DNA of 64,000 bases from Hoyosella sp. YIM 151337 (GCF_026041215.1 NZ_JAPEIQ010000039.1:310001-374000); one strand, 5' to 3'; numbered from the stretch's first letter, positions 24,488 through 33,288 are shown. Program-made: numbers and translations. Notes: generated by a model from the sequence alone, not told the origin.

Positions 24488-25681
24488 ATGAAAGCAGTGA
24501 CATGGCAAGGGCGCCGCAACGTGACCGTGGAAACGGTGCCCGATCCGGTAATCGAAGAAAGCACCGACGCGATAATCGAAGTGACCACCACCGCGATATG
24601 CGGTTCTGATCTGCATCTTTACGAGGTGCTCGTACCGTTTATGCACGCCGGCGACATACTCGGGCACGAGCCAATGGGCAAGGTGGTCGACGTAGGCTCG
24701 GGAGTGACGACGCTCGCGGTGGGCGACAGGGTTGTCGTACCATTCCAAATCTCGTGCGGGCGCTGCTTCATGTGTGAACATGGCTGGCAGACCCAGTGCG
24801 AAACCACCCAGGTCCGTGAATATGGCACGGGTGCAGCACTTTTCGGATACTCCGAACTCTACGGCAGGGTACCCGGCGGCCAGGCTCAATACCTGCGAGT
24901 GCCGCACGCCGACGGCACCACGATCAAGATAGACGACGGTCCTGATGACCAGCGGTACCTCTACTTGTCGGATGTGCTGCCGACCGCGTGGCAGGCCGTG
25001 GAGTATGCCGGTCCCGAGCCGGGGAGTACGGTCGCGATACTTGGTCTCGGGCCTATCGGTGATATGGCAGCACGTATAGCGATGCATCGGGGCCTGCGCG
25101 TTATCGGGATCGACAGGGTGCCCGAACGATTGCAGCGCACGAAGGACCGCGGGGCAGAGACGATCGATTCCGCACGCGTTGACGACGTTGGCGACGCGGT
25201 CCGCGAGCTGACCACCGGACGTGGAGCCGACGCGGTGATCGATGCGGTCGGCATGGAGGCACATGGCTCGCCGGTCGTCACGCAAATGCACCGAGCGATG
25301 GGCATGCTTCCGAAACCGGTTGCTAAGCAGGCCCTCTTGCGCACCGGCATAGACCGGCTCGCGGCACTGTACGACGCCATCGACGCAGTGCGTCGGGGCG
25401 GAACAATTTCACTCGCCGGGGTCTACGGTGGCGCGATGGACCCGATACCGATGTTCACCTTGTTTGACAAGCAAATCCAGCTGCGGATGGGGCAGGCCAA
25501 CGTGAAACGCTGGGCGCCCGAAATTCTCCCGTTGTTGCGTGACGACGATGTCCTCGGCGTCGAGGGGTTCGCGACTCACACGCTACCCATCGATGACGCG
25601 CCGCATGCCTACCGAATCTTCCAGGAGAAGCGGGACGGCGCGGTGAAGATTCTGCTCAAGCCCGGCGAGTCGGCGGCGTAG
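24488..25681 (+). CDS. Zinc-dependent alcohol dehydrogenase (formaldehyde-dehydrogenase-like MDR)
   Basis: A 397-residue medium-chain dehydrogenase. Catalytic zinc ligands are Cys38, His60 and Glu61 (AICGSDLHLY, GHEPMG). The structural zinc uses Cys90, 93, 96 and 104. The NAD(P) site is GLGPIG at 186-191. The long insertion before the cofactor domain resembles glutathione-independent formaldehyde dehydrogenase-type proteins. ATG 24488 has GAAGGAG upstream. It is co-transcribed with the SRPBCC gene; aldehyde or alcohol detoxification under stress is likely. It converges on and overlaps the frameshifted gene by 26 bp. Confidence 0.88.
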   Translation: MKAVTWQGRRNVTVETVPDPVIEESTDAIIEVTTTAICGSDLHLYEVLVPFMHAGDILGHEPMGKVVDVGSGVTTLAVGDRVVVPFQISCGRCFMCEHGWQTQCETTQVREYGTGAALFGYSELYGRVPGGQAQYLRVPHADGTTIKIDDGPDDQRYLYLSDVLPTAWQAVEYAGPEPGSTVAILGLGPIGDMAARIAMHRGLRVIGIDRVPERLQRTKDRGAETIDSARVDDVGDAVRELTTGRGADAVIDAVGMEAHGSPVVTQMHRAMGMLPKPVAKQALLRTGIDRLAALYDAIDAVRRGGTISLAGVYGGAMDPIPMFTLFDKQIQLRMGQANVKRWAPEILPLLRDDDVLGVEGFATHTLPIDDAPHAYRIFQEKRDGAVKILLKPGESAA

Positions 25682-26329
25682 CGTAAGGACCATCGCGGTT
25701 TTCCCGGCTGCCCTCGTACGCAGCGGTTCGCAACCGGGCAAGCCACTTAGGTGCCAACTGGAACGCATGAGGCTGGTTCAGGCCGGGGTCGAATGACCAC
25801 GAGCTATGGCTAGGCGTGTCCAGCGTGATCTCGCCCCGGAGAACGCCGACCGTTTCCGGTCGCCGTGACGAGAAAATCTGGATCCGCAACGGCGCTGCAG
25901 CTACTGCTGCGGTTGCAGCCCCGTCACGGCAGCGGACCGTTCTGCCGCCGGCAGCGCGGGCAAACACCCACTCCAGCCCTCCGCCAGTGCGATATGGCAT
26001 GAGAGAGCTGTACAAGCAACTCGTCCACGAGGCAGCTGGACGAATCGCTAGGCGCGCCAGACGTCCCGGCCCGAAGCAATTCGAATGGCCAGGCCCAGCG
26101 CGTCGGGAATGCCATCGGGAAGTCCAACAGCTCGAGAAAGCCTTGCGATGCATCGAAACTCGTTCGCCTCACCCGCGCGGTGCAGCCTGGCAGGTGCGAA
26201 GAGCGTGGCCCTGCCAGTGAAGCCCTCGCCGCGGGGGTGAAATATTCGTTTGTCCGGGCCGCCACGGATACGCGTCGCGGCCCGGAACCCGAAACGCGCT
26301 GCGGATAAGGACGCATTGGTTATCGCCAT
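25656..26329 (-). pseudogene. Frameshifted catalase-fold (actinobacterial 'phosphodiesterase'-type) gene
   Basis: Two overlapping minus-strand frames look like one protein. From ATG 26329 the first frame reads KRIFHPRGEGFTGRATLFAP and DALGLAIRIAS, then stops at 26048. The -1 frame then reads SCLYSSLMPYRTGGGLEWVF, EITLDTPSHSSWSFDPGLN and WLARLRTAAYEGSRENRDG to 25656. I recall this motif order from an actinobacterial protein family of the heme-catalase-like fold, often labelled phosphodiesterase without proof. A one-base loss near 26055-26080 (a GGGCCGGG stretch) would explain it. It could be a real pseudogene, a sequencing error or, less likely, programmed frameshifting. It follows the alpha/beta hydrolase in the same direction. 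Confidence 0.55.
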
Positions 26330-26356
26330 GCAGGCGTGGCTACCCGCAGTGCAGAC

Positions 26357-27595
26357 TTAGCAAACCGCACAGCGTCGCGCCGAGAGCCCCGCCGTGGACG
26401 CAAGAAAATCCCTAGTAATTGCCATCGACTTGCCCGGCAGCTCTAACTGTGGGGCGTGTCCGCAGTCGCTGAGTACGACGGATTCTGAGCGCGGGAGGGC
26501 CTGCTCCACGTGCCGGGCGAATTTCGCGGGCACGAGTCGATCATCCTGGCCCCAGACAAAAAGCGCGGGCGTCGCGACATTGCGCAACCGGTCCCAAAAG
26601 CCGTCTGCCCCGAAGGCCTCTTCGATGTAGATATTCGCGAGTGCAGACAGGGCAGCGCGCCGGTGGCGCCAGTGCGTCATGGTGAGCGCAAACTCGTCCG
26701 CGGCAGCCTCGAACCAACTCTCGGGCATACGCTCGGGGTGAGCGACCATCATCTTCGCTGAACGCACGATAAGCGAGCGCGGCACACTCAGCCGCGCGGC
26801 TGCGCCGAGCGATACCGGAAGATACCTCACAAGGGGAACGAGCTGCCGGAACCGGCGAAACGCGGGTGCCGGGCACAGCAGTACCAAAGCCCGCGCCGCG
26901 ACCGGATCGTGCATGGCGAGTTCGAGCGCCAGCCTGCCGCCCATCGAGTTGCCAACCACCGTCGCGCCGCGGGTGCCTGTCACCCTGAGAAAACCATCGA
27001 GCCAGCGGTACAAGCGCGCTGCGGTGTAGTTCCACAGCGGTGCTTCGGACGCGCCAAAACCCGGAATGTCGGGCGCAAGCACGCGGTACTCGCGGGCGAG
27101 CGCGGCGAGCGCGGGAAGCATCGTCGCGTTGGTCCCTCCCAGCCCGTGCAGCAGCACGACAGGGGGTGCATTCTCGGGGCCCGCTTCGAGGTACGCGGTG
27201 CGGGCGCCGGACGCCTGGACCTCCCACGCTTTCGGCCGCGTGGGCAGCTCCGCTTGCGGGGCTAGCGAACCACCCACTTGAAGTACGGTGGCCAAACTGC
27301 CCCGCGTAGCAAGATCACCTTCGAGGAAAGCCTCCACTCCACTGCGGCGTCCCAAGAGCACATCCTCCAACGTATTGGCACCCATAGTGAGCGTGCTCGT
27401 AGGCTTGCGTGGCGCCTCGCGTGTAACTGCTGCTGACCCGTCAGAAATGGTGACACCCCACGAGCCGTACCCAGTGATATTCAGGCGCAATACCGCGTCG
27501 GAATGGGTCAGTGCAACGTCGTGCAGTTTGCGAGGAAAGAAACTTTCCAGCAGGCGGCCCGGGTCCATAATGCGACCGTCACGCTGGGCATTCAT
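26357..27595 (-). CDS. Alpha/beta hydrolase with N-terminal SCP2-like domain
   Basis: A 412-residue protein. Residues 1 to about 110 resemble an SCP2 sterol-carrier domain (VLRLNITGYGSWGVTISDGS, LLGRRSGVEAFLEGDLATRG). Residues about 125-400 are an alpha/beta hydrolase: oxyanion HGLGG, nucleophile GNSMGG (Ser), GQDDRLVP (Asp) and CGHAPQLE (His). ATG 27595 has AGGAGG 9 bp upstream; the GTG nine bases earlier abuts that site. The lipid-binding domain suggests a hydrophobic ester substrate (inference). A weak promoter candidate, GTAA-N15-GGGTAG, is at 27636-27660. Confidence 0.8.
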   Translation of the reverse strand: MNAQRDGRIMDPGRLLESFFPRKLHDVALTHSDAVLRLNITGYGSWGVTISDGSAAVTREAPRKPTSTLTMGANTLEDVLLGRRSGVEAFLEGDLATRGSLATVLQVGGSLAPQAELPTRPKAWEVQASGARTAYLEAGPENAPPVVLLHGLGGTNATMLPALAALAREYRVLAPDIPGFGASEAPLWNYTAARLYRWLDGFLRVTGTRGATVVGNSMGGRLALELAMHDPVAARALVLLCPAPAFRRFRQLVPLVRYLPVSLGAAARLSVPRSLIVRSAKMMVAHPERMPESWFEAAADEFALTMTHWRHRRAALSALANIYIEEAFGADGFWDRLRNVATPALFVWGQDDRLVPAKFARHVEQALPRSESVVLSDCGHAPQLELPGKSMAITRDFLASTAGLSARRCAVC

Positions 27596-27662
27596 AGCCA
27601 CCACCCTCCTGTTCGCGAAGATTGTCTAATTAGCTCTACCCACACACGTGAGCGAATTACCT

Positions 27663-27687
27663 GTTTGATTCGGAAGCATTTGGGTAT
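27663..27687 (+). promoter_or_regulatory. SigF-type promoter that fixes the HAD gene start
   Basis: GTTT (27663-27666), 15-nt spacer, GGGTAT (27682-27687). An ATG at 27686 overlaps the -10 element and so cannot be the start; transcription near 27694 leaves ATG 27698 with a leader of a few bases. Confidence 0.7.
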
Positions 27688-27697
27688 GGGGTCGGGT

Positions 27698-28360
27698 ATG
27701 GCCGCAGTCTTGTTCGATATTGACGGAACGCTGGTGGATTCCAATTATCTTCACGCACACGCGTGGTACCGGGCCTTTCTGCAAGCCGGGGTCAAAGTCG
27801 ATGCGTGGCGTATTCACAGATCCATTGGGATGGATGGCGCCTCGCTTGTAGCGTCGCTGACCGGCCATTCTGATGACGCAGCCGCAAAAACCGCAAAAAG
27901 TTTGCATGCGGATTACTACAAAGAATGTGGTGACATGCTGCTCCCATTCCCGGGTGCGCGTGACATTCTCGAGAAGATCGAGCGGCGAGGGCTTTCTGTT
28001 GTCCTTGCCACCTCCGCTCCGGAGGACGAACTCGCTCTTCTGCGACGGACGCTGAAGCGGGACGATGTCGTCTCTGCGATTACGTCGGGGGAGGACGTGG
28101 AAACGGCCAAGCCGGAGCCACACATCATCAACATCGCACTTGAGCGTGCCGGGGTGCGCCCGAACGAGGCCATCTTCGTTGGTGACACCGTGTGGGACAT
28201 CGAAGCCTGCCGACGCGCGAACGTCGACTGCATAGCGGTGCTCACCGGAGGGATAAGTCGCGCCGAACTCGAAGCGGCGGGAGCGGTGGCTGTCTATGAG
28301 AGCGTCGGCGAACTCAGTGCGGACTTGGAAAACAGTCCAATCGCTGCCCTGATGCGGTGA
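27698..28360 (+). CDS. HAD-family phosphatase (phosphoglycolate phosphatase/beta-phosphoglucomutase-like)
   Basis: A 220-residue HAD subfamily I hydrolase: AAVLFDIDGTLVDSN (motif I with both Asp), a helical cap, VVLATSAPEDE (motif II), AKPEPHI (Lys of motif III) and IFVGDTVWDIEACRRAN (motif IV). Substrate unknown; small phosphosugars are usual. The start at 27698 rather than the in-frame ATG 27686 follows from the promoter position. It is divergent from the SCP2-hydrolase and ends at a strong hairpin. Confidence 0.85.
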   Translation: MAAVLFDIDGTLVDSNYLHAHAWYRAFLQAGVKVDAWRIHRSIGMDGASLVASLTGHSDDAAAKTAKSLHADYYKECGDMLLPFPGARDILEKIERRGLSVVLATSAPEDELALLRRTLKRDDVVSAITSGEDVETAKPEPHIINIALERAGVRPNEAIFVGDTVWDIEACRRANVDCIAVLTGGISRAELEAAGAVAVYESVGELSADLENSPIAALMR

Positions 28361-28388
28361 GCCCCAGCCGGGGGCTGAGGCTCACCGC
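28354..28388. terminator. Bidirectional hairpin terminator
   Basis: A 10-bp perfect outer stem (28354-28363 with 28379-28388), one mismatch and a 5-bp inner stem with a tiny loop, between genes ending at 28360 and 28404. The left arm includes the HAD stop codon. Confidence 0.65.
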
Positions 28389-28403
28389 CTTTACAACCTC
28401 TGA

Positions 28404-28865
28404 TTAGGGCTTGGGCGGTTCGACGTTGCCGCGCCACGCACCCGTTTCGGCACCGCGCTCTTCGATGAACTTCTTGAATCGATCCATGTCGCCCTTTACT
28501 TGGGTGTCGATGATGTTGAGGGCGTCACCGACGCTTTCGGCGACACCTTCCGGATCGATATCGATCTGTGCGGTGACGCGTGTCTGATCGTTGTCAAGTC
28601 GGTGGAACGTGATCACACCAGCGTGGTTCGGCCCCTCAGTGGAATGCCACGCGACTCGCTCGTCAGGGTGCTGTTCGTCGATCACCGCGGAGAATTCGCG
28701 CTCGACCGGTCCGAACTTCACGTGCCAGCGCAGATGCGTCTCGTCAACCTGCTCGATGCGCTCCACATGGTTCATAAACTGTGGGTATTCCTCGAACTGG
28801 GTCCACTGGTTGTATGCGGTGGTAACGGGAACGTTGACGTCGACGGATTTCGTTACGGTGCCCAT
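28404..28865 (-). CDS. SRPBCC/cyclase-dehydrase family protein
   Basis: A 153-residue START-like protein: MGTVTKSVDVNVPVTTAYNQ, FEEYPQFMNHVERIEQVDE, TRVTAQIDIDPEGVAESVGD and DMDRFKKFIEERGAETGAW. This is the coenzyme-Q-binding COQ10/polyketide-cyclase branch, common beside stress genes. ATG 28865 lies 22 bp after the catalase stop, so the two share the katE promoter. Ligand unknown. Its sequence differs from the SRPBCC protein at 24014, so the two are not recent duplicates. Confidence 0.85.
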   Translation of the reverse strand: MGTVTKSVDVNVPVTTAYNQWTQFEEYPQFMNHVERIEQVDETHLRWHVKFGPVEREFSAVIDEQHPDERVAWHSTEGPNHAGVITFHRLDNDQTRVTAQIDIDPEGVAESVGDALNIIDTQVKGDMDRFKKFIEERGAETGAWRGNVEPPKP

Positions 28866-28887
28866 ATGTGAGCACTCCTTTCCCTAG

Positions 28888-31035
28888 TCATGCGGAAATG
28901 TGGCTGGTTTCGCGGTCCCACGCGCGGTGTTGTGCGACTGCGTCGATGAAACTGCGAATGAATTCGTCGGGCAGGTCGTGCCCGCTGTGCCCAGTGACAA
29001 CCACTCCTTCCTCGTCAGTGACCTGCACAGGATTGGTTTCGGCGTTTGTCAGCCCTTCAGCACGGAGGAGTTCCGCGCCTGTCCCGAATGCACCGATTGG
29101 CTTGTGGTGCTTATACGCTTCGAGCAGGAAATGCTTCGCTTCCCCGTTTGTGCGGAAGAAGGCGCCAATGTCTCCGCCAGGGACGATCACCGCGTCATAC
29201 AGCACCGAGTCCGTAGCGGAGAGCGCAGTCGTCACGTCGACCGCGTGCCCGCTTTGGCCTTCGATAGTGCCCTCAGCAGGCCCGATGAGGTCTAGCATGG
29301 CGCCTTCACTCGCAATGGCGCTCGCGATCGTCCGCAGGCCAGTGTCGTCGGCACCATCGCACACGAGCGCGGCGATTCTACGCGTGGCGATCGAGGCCGG
29401 GGGGTCGTCGAACCCTGCGGTCGGGTAAATCTGGCTCAACGCAGCTGACGAGATGTCGTGCAGTTCGCTGTCGCTCGGGGCAGGGGCGGAAAGACCCATC
29501 TCTTTGGCAATGGAAGCAGAAAGGCCGGGGTCGACTTTCACCAGCTGTTCGACGACACGTTCGCGAATATACTTCGACTTCACCTTCGATAGCTCGAAAC
29601 TAAACGCCTCCTGGATGTGCTTCTGTTCAACATCCTTCATGCTGTTCCAGAAGAGCCGTGCCTGACTGTAATGGTCGTTAAAGCTTTCGGAGCGCCGTCT
29701 GACAACGTCTCCTTCGACCCTGCGGGTGTAGTGGCGATACACGTCTAGTGGCGGCTCTTGCTGTGACATTGTCATTGGGCAGCCGTTGCCCAGGCTGTTC
29801 TTGGTGTAGCTGGTGGGATGGGTGTGAATCGTCTGCTGACCGTAGCCATCCCGCTGATTTGTGTGCACACCGGTGATTGGCCGGTTGACAGGCAGTTGGG
29901 AGAAGTTGGGACCGCCCAGCCGAATCAGTTGAGTATCGAGATAACTGAAATTGCGCGCCTGCAGGAGTGGATCGTTGGTGAAGTCGATACCAGGCACCAC
30001 GTTCGCAGTATGGAACGCAACCTGCTCGGTTTCAGCGAAAAAGTTCTGGGGATTCCGGTTCAGCACCATGCGCCCGACAGGCTGCACCGGAACTTGCTCT
30101 TCGGGGATAATTTTCGTTGGATCGAGCAGATCGAAATCGAAGTCGTGCTCCCGGAGTTCGCTGACTAACTGCACACCGAGTTCAAACTCCGGGAACTGCC
30201 CAGCCTCGATTGCGTCCCACAGGTCCCGCCGATTGAAATCCGGATCAGCCCCTGCGATGCGCTGACATTCGTCCCACTCCAGAGAATGCGAACCGAGTAT
30301 CGGTCGCCAATGGAACTTGACGAATGTCCCATTACCCTCCAGGTCGACGAGGCGGAATGTGTGCACACCGAAGCCCTGCATCATGCGGTAGCTGCGCGGC
30401 AGGGCACGGTCAGACATTAGCCACATGACCATGTGCAGAGATTCTGGGTGCATCCATACGAAGTCCCAGAACGTGTCGTGCGCGGACTGTGCCTGCGGAA
30501 TTTCGCTTGCGGGTTCAGGTTTGACGGCGTGAACGAAATCGGGGAATTTGATGCCGTCCTGGATGAAGAAGACTGGCATGTTGTTCGCGACAAGGTCGTA
30601 GTTGCCTTGGCGTGTATAGAATTTCGTCGCGAAGCCGCGCACGTCTCGGACGGTGTCCGCGGAACCCCGCGAACCTGCGACTGTCGAGAACCGGACGAAG
30701 ACTGGCGTAGTCAGTTTTGGCTCGGTGAGAAACTCCGCGGCGGTGTAGTCCCGCAACCGGGTGTCATACGCCTTGAAATACCCGTACGCGCCTGCACCGC
30801 GGGCATGAACCACGCGTTCTGGGATCCGCTCGTGGTCGAAGTGGGTGAGCTTTTCCCGTGCGTGAAAATCGTCGAGCAGTGTCGGTCCGCGCGAGCCTGC
30901 CCTCAGCGAGTCGTCAGTGTGCTCCACACGCACGCCTTGTTGGGTGGTCAGCCACCCGTTGTCCTCGCTCACGCGTGCCGCGTCGAGGCTGCGGTCCTTG
31001 GCGTCTCTGCCATCTTTGTCGTCGCGCCGCTCCAT
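28888..31035 (-). CDS. katE: Large-subunit monofunctional catalase (HPII type)
   Basis: A 715-residue cytoplasmic heme catalase that disproportionates hydrogen peroxide. Seen in order: catalytic His in [29 protein letters not shown], Asn in [20 protein letters not shown], proximal heme Tyr in [15 protein letters not shown], and from about residue 560 the C-terminal DJ-1/PfpI-like domain ([23 protein letters not shown]) found only in large catalases. ATG 31035 has GGAGGGAGG upstream; earlier ATGs in the frame lack one. An exact SigF-type promoter lies at 31067-31091. The downstream SRPBCC gene is in the same operon. Confidence 0.95.
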   Translation of the reverse strand: MERRDDKDGRDAKDRSLDAARVSEDNGWLTTQQGVRVEHTDDSLRAGSRGPTLLDDFHAREKLTHFDHERIPERVVHARGAGAYGYFKAYDTRLRDYTAAEFLTEPKLTTPVFVRFSTVAGSRGSADTVRDVRGFATKFYTRQGNYDLVANNMPVFFIQDGIKFPDFVHAVKPEPASEIPQAQSAHDTFWDFVWMHPESLHMVMWLMSDRALPRSYRMMQGFGVHTFRLVDLEGNGTFVKFHWRPILGSHSLEWDECQRIAGADPDFNRRDLWDAIEAGQFPEFELGVQLVSELREHDFDFDLLDPTKIIPEEQVPVQPVGRMVLNRNPQNFFAETEQVAFHTANVVPGIDFTNDPLLQARNFSYLDTQLIRLGGPNFSQLPVNRPITGVHTNQRDGYGQQTIHTHPTSYTKNSLGNGCPMTMSQQEPPLDVYRHYTRRVEGDVVRRRSESFNDHYSQARLFWNSMKDVEQKHIQEAFSFELSKVKSKYIRERVVEQLVKVDPGLSASIAKEMGLSAPAPSDSELHDISSAALSQIYPTAGFDDPPASIATRRIAALVCDGADDTGLRTIASAIASEGAMLDLIGPAEGTIEGQSGHAVDVTTALSATDSVLYDAVIVPGGDIGAFFRTNGEAKHFLLEAYKHHKPIGAFGTGAELLRAEGLTNAETNPVQVTDEEGVVVTGHSGHDLPDEFIRSFIDAVAQHRAWDRETSHISA

Positions 31036-31066
31036 CGCGCCTCCCTCCAAGTAGTCCCGTCTGCGC

Positions 31067-31091
31067 ATACCCGGCCACAAGGCCGATAAAC
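31067..31091 (-). promoter_or_regulatory. SigF-type promoter for katE
   Basis: On the minus strand GTTT (31091-31088), 15-nt spacer, GGGTAT (31072-31067), an exact consensus match about 30 bp before the katE start. Confidence 0.7.
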
Positions 31092-31096
31092 GGTAG

Positions 31097-31121
31097 GTTT
31101 GCCGCGCCGGAGCAGGGGAAC
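31097..31121 (+). promoter_or_regulatory. Possible SigF-type promoter for the zinc-ribbon/SDR run (weak)
   Basis: GTTT (31097-31100), 15-nt spacer, GGGAAC (31116-31121; 4/6), back to back with the katE promoter and 35 bp before ATG 31156. Confidence 0.4.
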
Positions 31122-31155
31122 ACCAACGCAGTGACCACCTGATGAGGAGGCAGTG

Positions 31156-31389
31156 ATGCAGACCTGTGAAACGTGTGGGAACGAGTACGACAAACCTCTT
31201 ATCGTCACGCGCGAGGACCGCTCCGCGGCGTTCGACAGCTTCGAATGCGCCATTCAGGCCATGGCACCGTCATGCCTGCACTGCGGTTGTCGCATCATCG
31301 GCCACGGTGTCGAGAGTGACGGAGAAATGTATTGCTGTGCCCACTGCGCCCGAAGAGCGGGCCACAGCGGTCTCGACGACCGCGCATAA
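31156..31389 (+). CDS. Small Cys-rich zinc-ribbon protein
   Basis: A 77-residue protein with two Cys clusters: CETCG at the N-terminus, then CLHCGC and CCAHC further on, probably two zinc sites. ATG 31156 has AGGAGG 5 bp upstream; GTG 31153 is too close to it. This looks like the small metal-binding proteins often placed beside stress genes in high-GC Gram-positives. Function unknown. It is 39 bp before the SDR gene, probably co-transcribed. Confidence 0.7.
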   Translation: MQTCETCGNEYDKPLIVTREDRSAAFDSFECAIQAMAPSCLHCGCRIIGHGVESDGEMYCCAHCARRAGHSGLDDRA

Positions 31390-31428
31390 CGTGACCGCTG
31401 CGCAGCCGGCTTACGAGTAGGGGGCTTC

Positions 31429-32268
31429 ATGGAAGAATCGATGATCGAATACCCCGGACGCACCTCGGAAATGCCCGAGCGTCCGCAAGATGAAATGCGC
31501 AACTACGTCGGCCGTGATCTGCTGCAGGGCCAGAAGGCACTGATCACGGGCGGAGACTCTGGTATCGGCCGGGCAGTCGCTGTCGCCTTCGCGAAAGAGG
31601 GCGCGGACGTAGCGATCGGTTACCTCTCGGAGCACGACGACGCGGCCCGCACCGTCGAGTTGATCGAGAAAGAGGGGCGTCAGGCCTATCGGTATGCTTC
31701 GGATCTCTCGCAAGCGGATGCGTGCCGAAAGCTCGTGGCCGATGCCGCGAAGGACCTCGGCGGCATCACCTTGCTCGTCAACAATGCTGCGTACCAAGCA
31801 CCGGTGCAGCAGTTCGAGGAAATCACCGATGAGCAGTGGCGCCATACCTTCGCGCTGAATATCGACTCGTTTTTCTACGTCACCAAGGCGGCGTTGCAGC
31901 ACATTCCTAAGGGCGGCGCGATCATAAACACCTCTTCAATCAACGGGTTACGCGGAAACAAGCAGCTGATCGACTATTCGGCGACTAAAGGGGCGATTCT
32001 CGCGCTAACCTACTCGCTCGCGCAGTCCCTGATGGACCGGGGGATACGCGTCAACTGTGTAGCGCCGGGGCCGGTATGGACCCCGCTGATTCCCGCTACT
32101 TTCCCCAAAGATGCGGTCGAATCGTTCGGCGAGCAGGCACCCTACGAGCGTGCTGCCCAGCCAGACGAAATCGCGCCATCCTTTGTCTTTTTTGCGGCGA
32201 ATCAGATGTCGTCGTACTACTCCGGGGAGGTCCTCGCGCCGATCGGCGGCGAGACGCTACCGGGATGA
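31429..32268 (+). CDS. Short-chain dehydrogenase/reductase (YghA/GSP39-like)
   Basis: A 279-residue classical SDR with an N-terminal extension (MEESMIEYPGRTSEMPERPQ) typical of general-stress SDRs. It has TGGDSGIGRA (NAD(P) loop), NNAAY, INTSSINGLRG and the catalytic YSATK, and ends SGEVLAPIGGETLPG. Relatives reduce aldehydes or ketones with NADPH. The start ATG 31429 has GGGGG nearby. It heads a tight run with ChaB, DUF4383 and an 80-residue protein. Confidence 0.88.
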   Translation: MEESMIEYPGRTSEMPERPQDEMRNYVGRDLLQGQKALITGGDSGIGRAVAVAFAKEGADVAIGYLSEHDDAARTVELIEKEGRQAYRYASDLSQADACRKLVADAAKDLGGITLLVNNAAYQAPVQQFEEITDEQWRHTFALNIDSFFYVTKAALQHIPKGGAIINTSSINGLRGNKQLIDYSATKGAILALTYSLAQSLMDRGIRVNCVAPGPVWTPLIPATFPKDAVESFGEQAPYERAAQPDEIAPSFVFFAANQMSSYYSGEVLAPIGGETLPG

Positions 32269-32305
32269 GTCGCACCGTTTGCTCTCTCAAAGGAGGCTGG
32301 CACCG

Positions 32306-32731
32306 ATGCCGAAAACGAAAAAGAGTGGCGACGCTAAGAAAAGCGAACTGCCCGAGACTTTGCAGCGCTCGCCAGCGAAAGCCCAGCGGACGTTCTCGAA
32401 GGCATACGACTCCGCTATCGATGAGTACGGCAGTGAGGAGCGGGCGCACCGCGTCGCGTACTCCGCTTTAAAGCACTCGTATGAGAAGGTCGGGGATCAC
32501 TGGGAGGCCAAGAACAAGAAAGGCCCGTCCGACAAGCGGGCTGAGGATAGCAGCGACTCCAGCGCGAAAACCCGCGGTGGCGTCAATGCAAATGCGACGA
32601 AGGACGAACTGCTCGACGTCGCTCGCAAACTCGACATTTCTGGCCGCTCGAAGATGCGGAAGTCAGAACTCGTCGATGCGATCGAGAAGGCGAACGATCG
32701 TAAGTCGCGCCGTGCGCGCGAGAACTCGTGA
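32306..32731 (+). CDS. ChaB protein with C-terminal Rho-N-like domain
   Basis: A 141-residue basic protein. Residues 13-65 are ChaB-like (ELPETLQRSPAKAQRTFSKA, AHRVAYSALKHSYEKVGDHW). Residues about 98-130 are a SAP/Rho-N-type helix pair (ATKDELLDVARKLDISGRSK, KSELVDAI), which usually binds nucleic acid. ATG 32306 has AAAGGAGG upstream. ChaB was first linked to a cation antiporter, but in actinobacteria it occurs as a stress protein with this tail, so a DNA/RNA-binding role is plausible (inference). Confidence 0.85.
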   Translation: MPKTKKSGDAKKSELPETLQRSPAKAQRTFSKAYDSAIDEYGSEERAHRVAYSALKHSYEKVGDHWEAKNKKGPSDKRAEDSSDSSAKTRGGVNANATKDELLDVARKLDISGRSKMRKSELVDAIEKANDRKSRRARENS

Positions 32732-32741
32732 GTTGAACGTC

Positions 32742-33188
32742 ATGAATGCACGCAAGCAGTACCAATCCGACTTGTCGGCGCAGCGCATGCGCAGACTCTT
32801 CGCGCTATCAATCGGCCTGGCCTTTCTTGCGGTGGGCATCCTTGGCTTTATTCCTGGTGTCACTACGGGAACCGACGAGTTGACCTGGGCGGGACCCCAC
32901 ACCGAGACGTATCTGTTCGGGGTGTTCGCGGTATCGATCCTGCACAACATCGTGCACGCGGGCTTCGGTGTGCTCGGCATCGTAATGGCCATGCGTGCAG
33001 CCGCGGCGCGTATCTACCTGCTTGCAGGCGGACTCGGGTACATCGCGCTCACCTTTTATGGGCTGGCGATTGACCATGCGAGCGACGCGAATTTCCTCCC
33101 CGTCAATTGGGCCGCCAACTGGCTGCACCTGGGTCTCGGGTTAGGCATGGTCATCCTCGGCAGCGTTCCGTTGCGGACACCGCGGTGA
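32742..33188 (+). CDS. DUF4383 membrane protein (second copy)
   Basis: A 148-residue four-helix protein sharing with the 23371-23850 product the marks AVGILGFIPGVTTGTDEL, SILHNIVHAGFGVLGIVMAM, YGLAIDHASDANFLPVN and NWLHLGLGLGMVILGSVPL. ATG 32742 lies 11 bp after the ChaB stop and has no clear ribosome site, which suggests translation coupled to ChaB. The two copies in one stress region point to ancient duplication; function unknown. Confidence 0.85.
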   Translation: MNARKQYQSDLSAQRMRRLFALSIGLAFLAVGILGFIPGVTTGTDELTWAGPHTETYLFGVFAVSILHNIVHAGFGVLGIVMAMRAAAARIYLLAGGLGYIALTFYGLAIDHASDANFLPVNWAANWLHLGLGLGMVILGSVPLRTPR

Positions 33189-33288
33189 CTCGCAAAAAAC
33201 GGCGGAGAGGAACGTGTTTAACCCCCTCCGCTGAGTGGAAGGCAATGACGGTACGAGGATCGTACGCAAGGAAAGGAGCGCATCCACT

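Noticed and set aside
25816-26220. Plus-strand 134-codon frame over the frameshifted gene
   Set aside because: No domain and no ribosome site; the minus-strand segments look like a real protein family.
32583-33128. Small minus-strand frames opposite ChaB and DUF4383
   Set aside because: They are antisense to recognisable genes and lack any motif.
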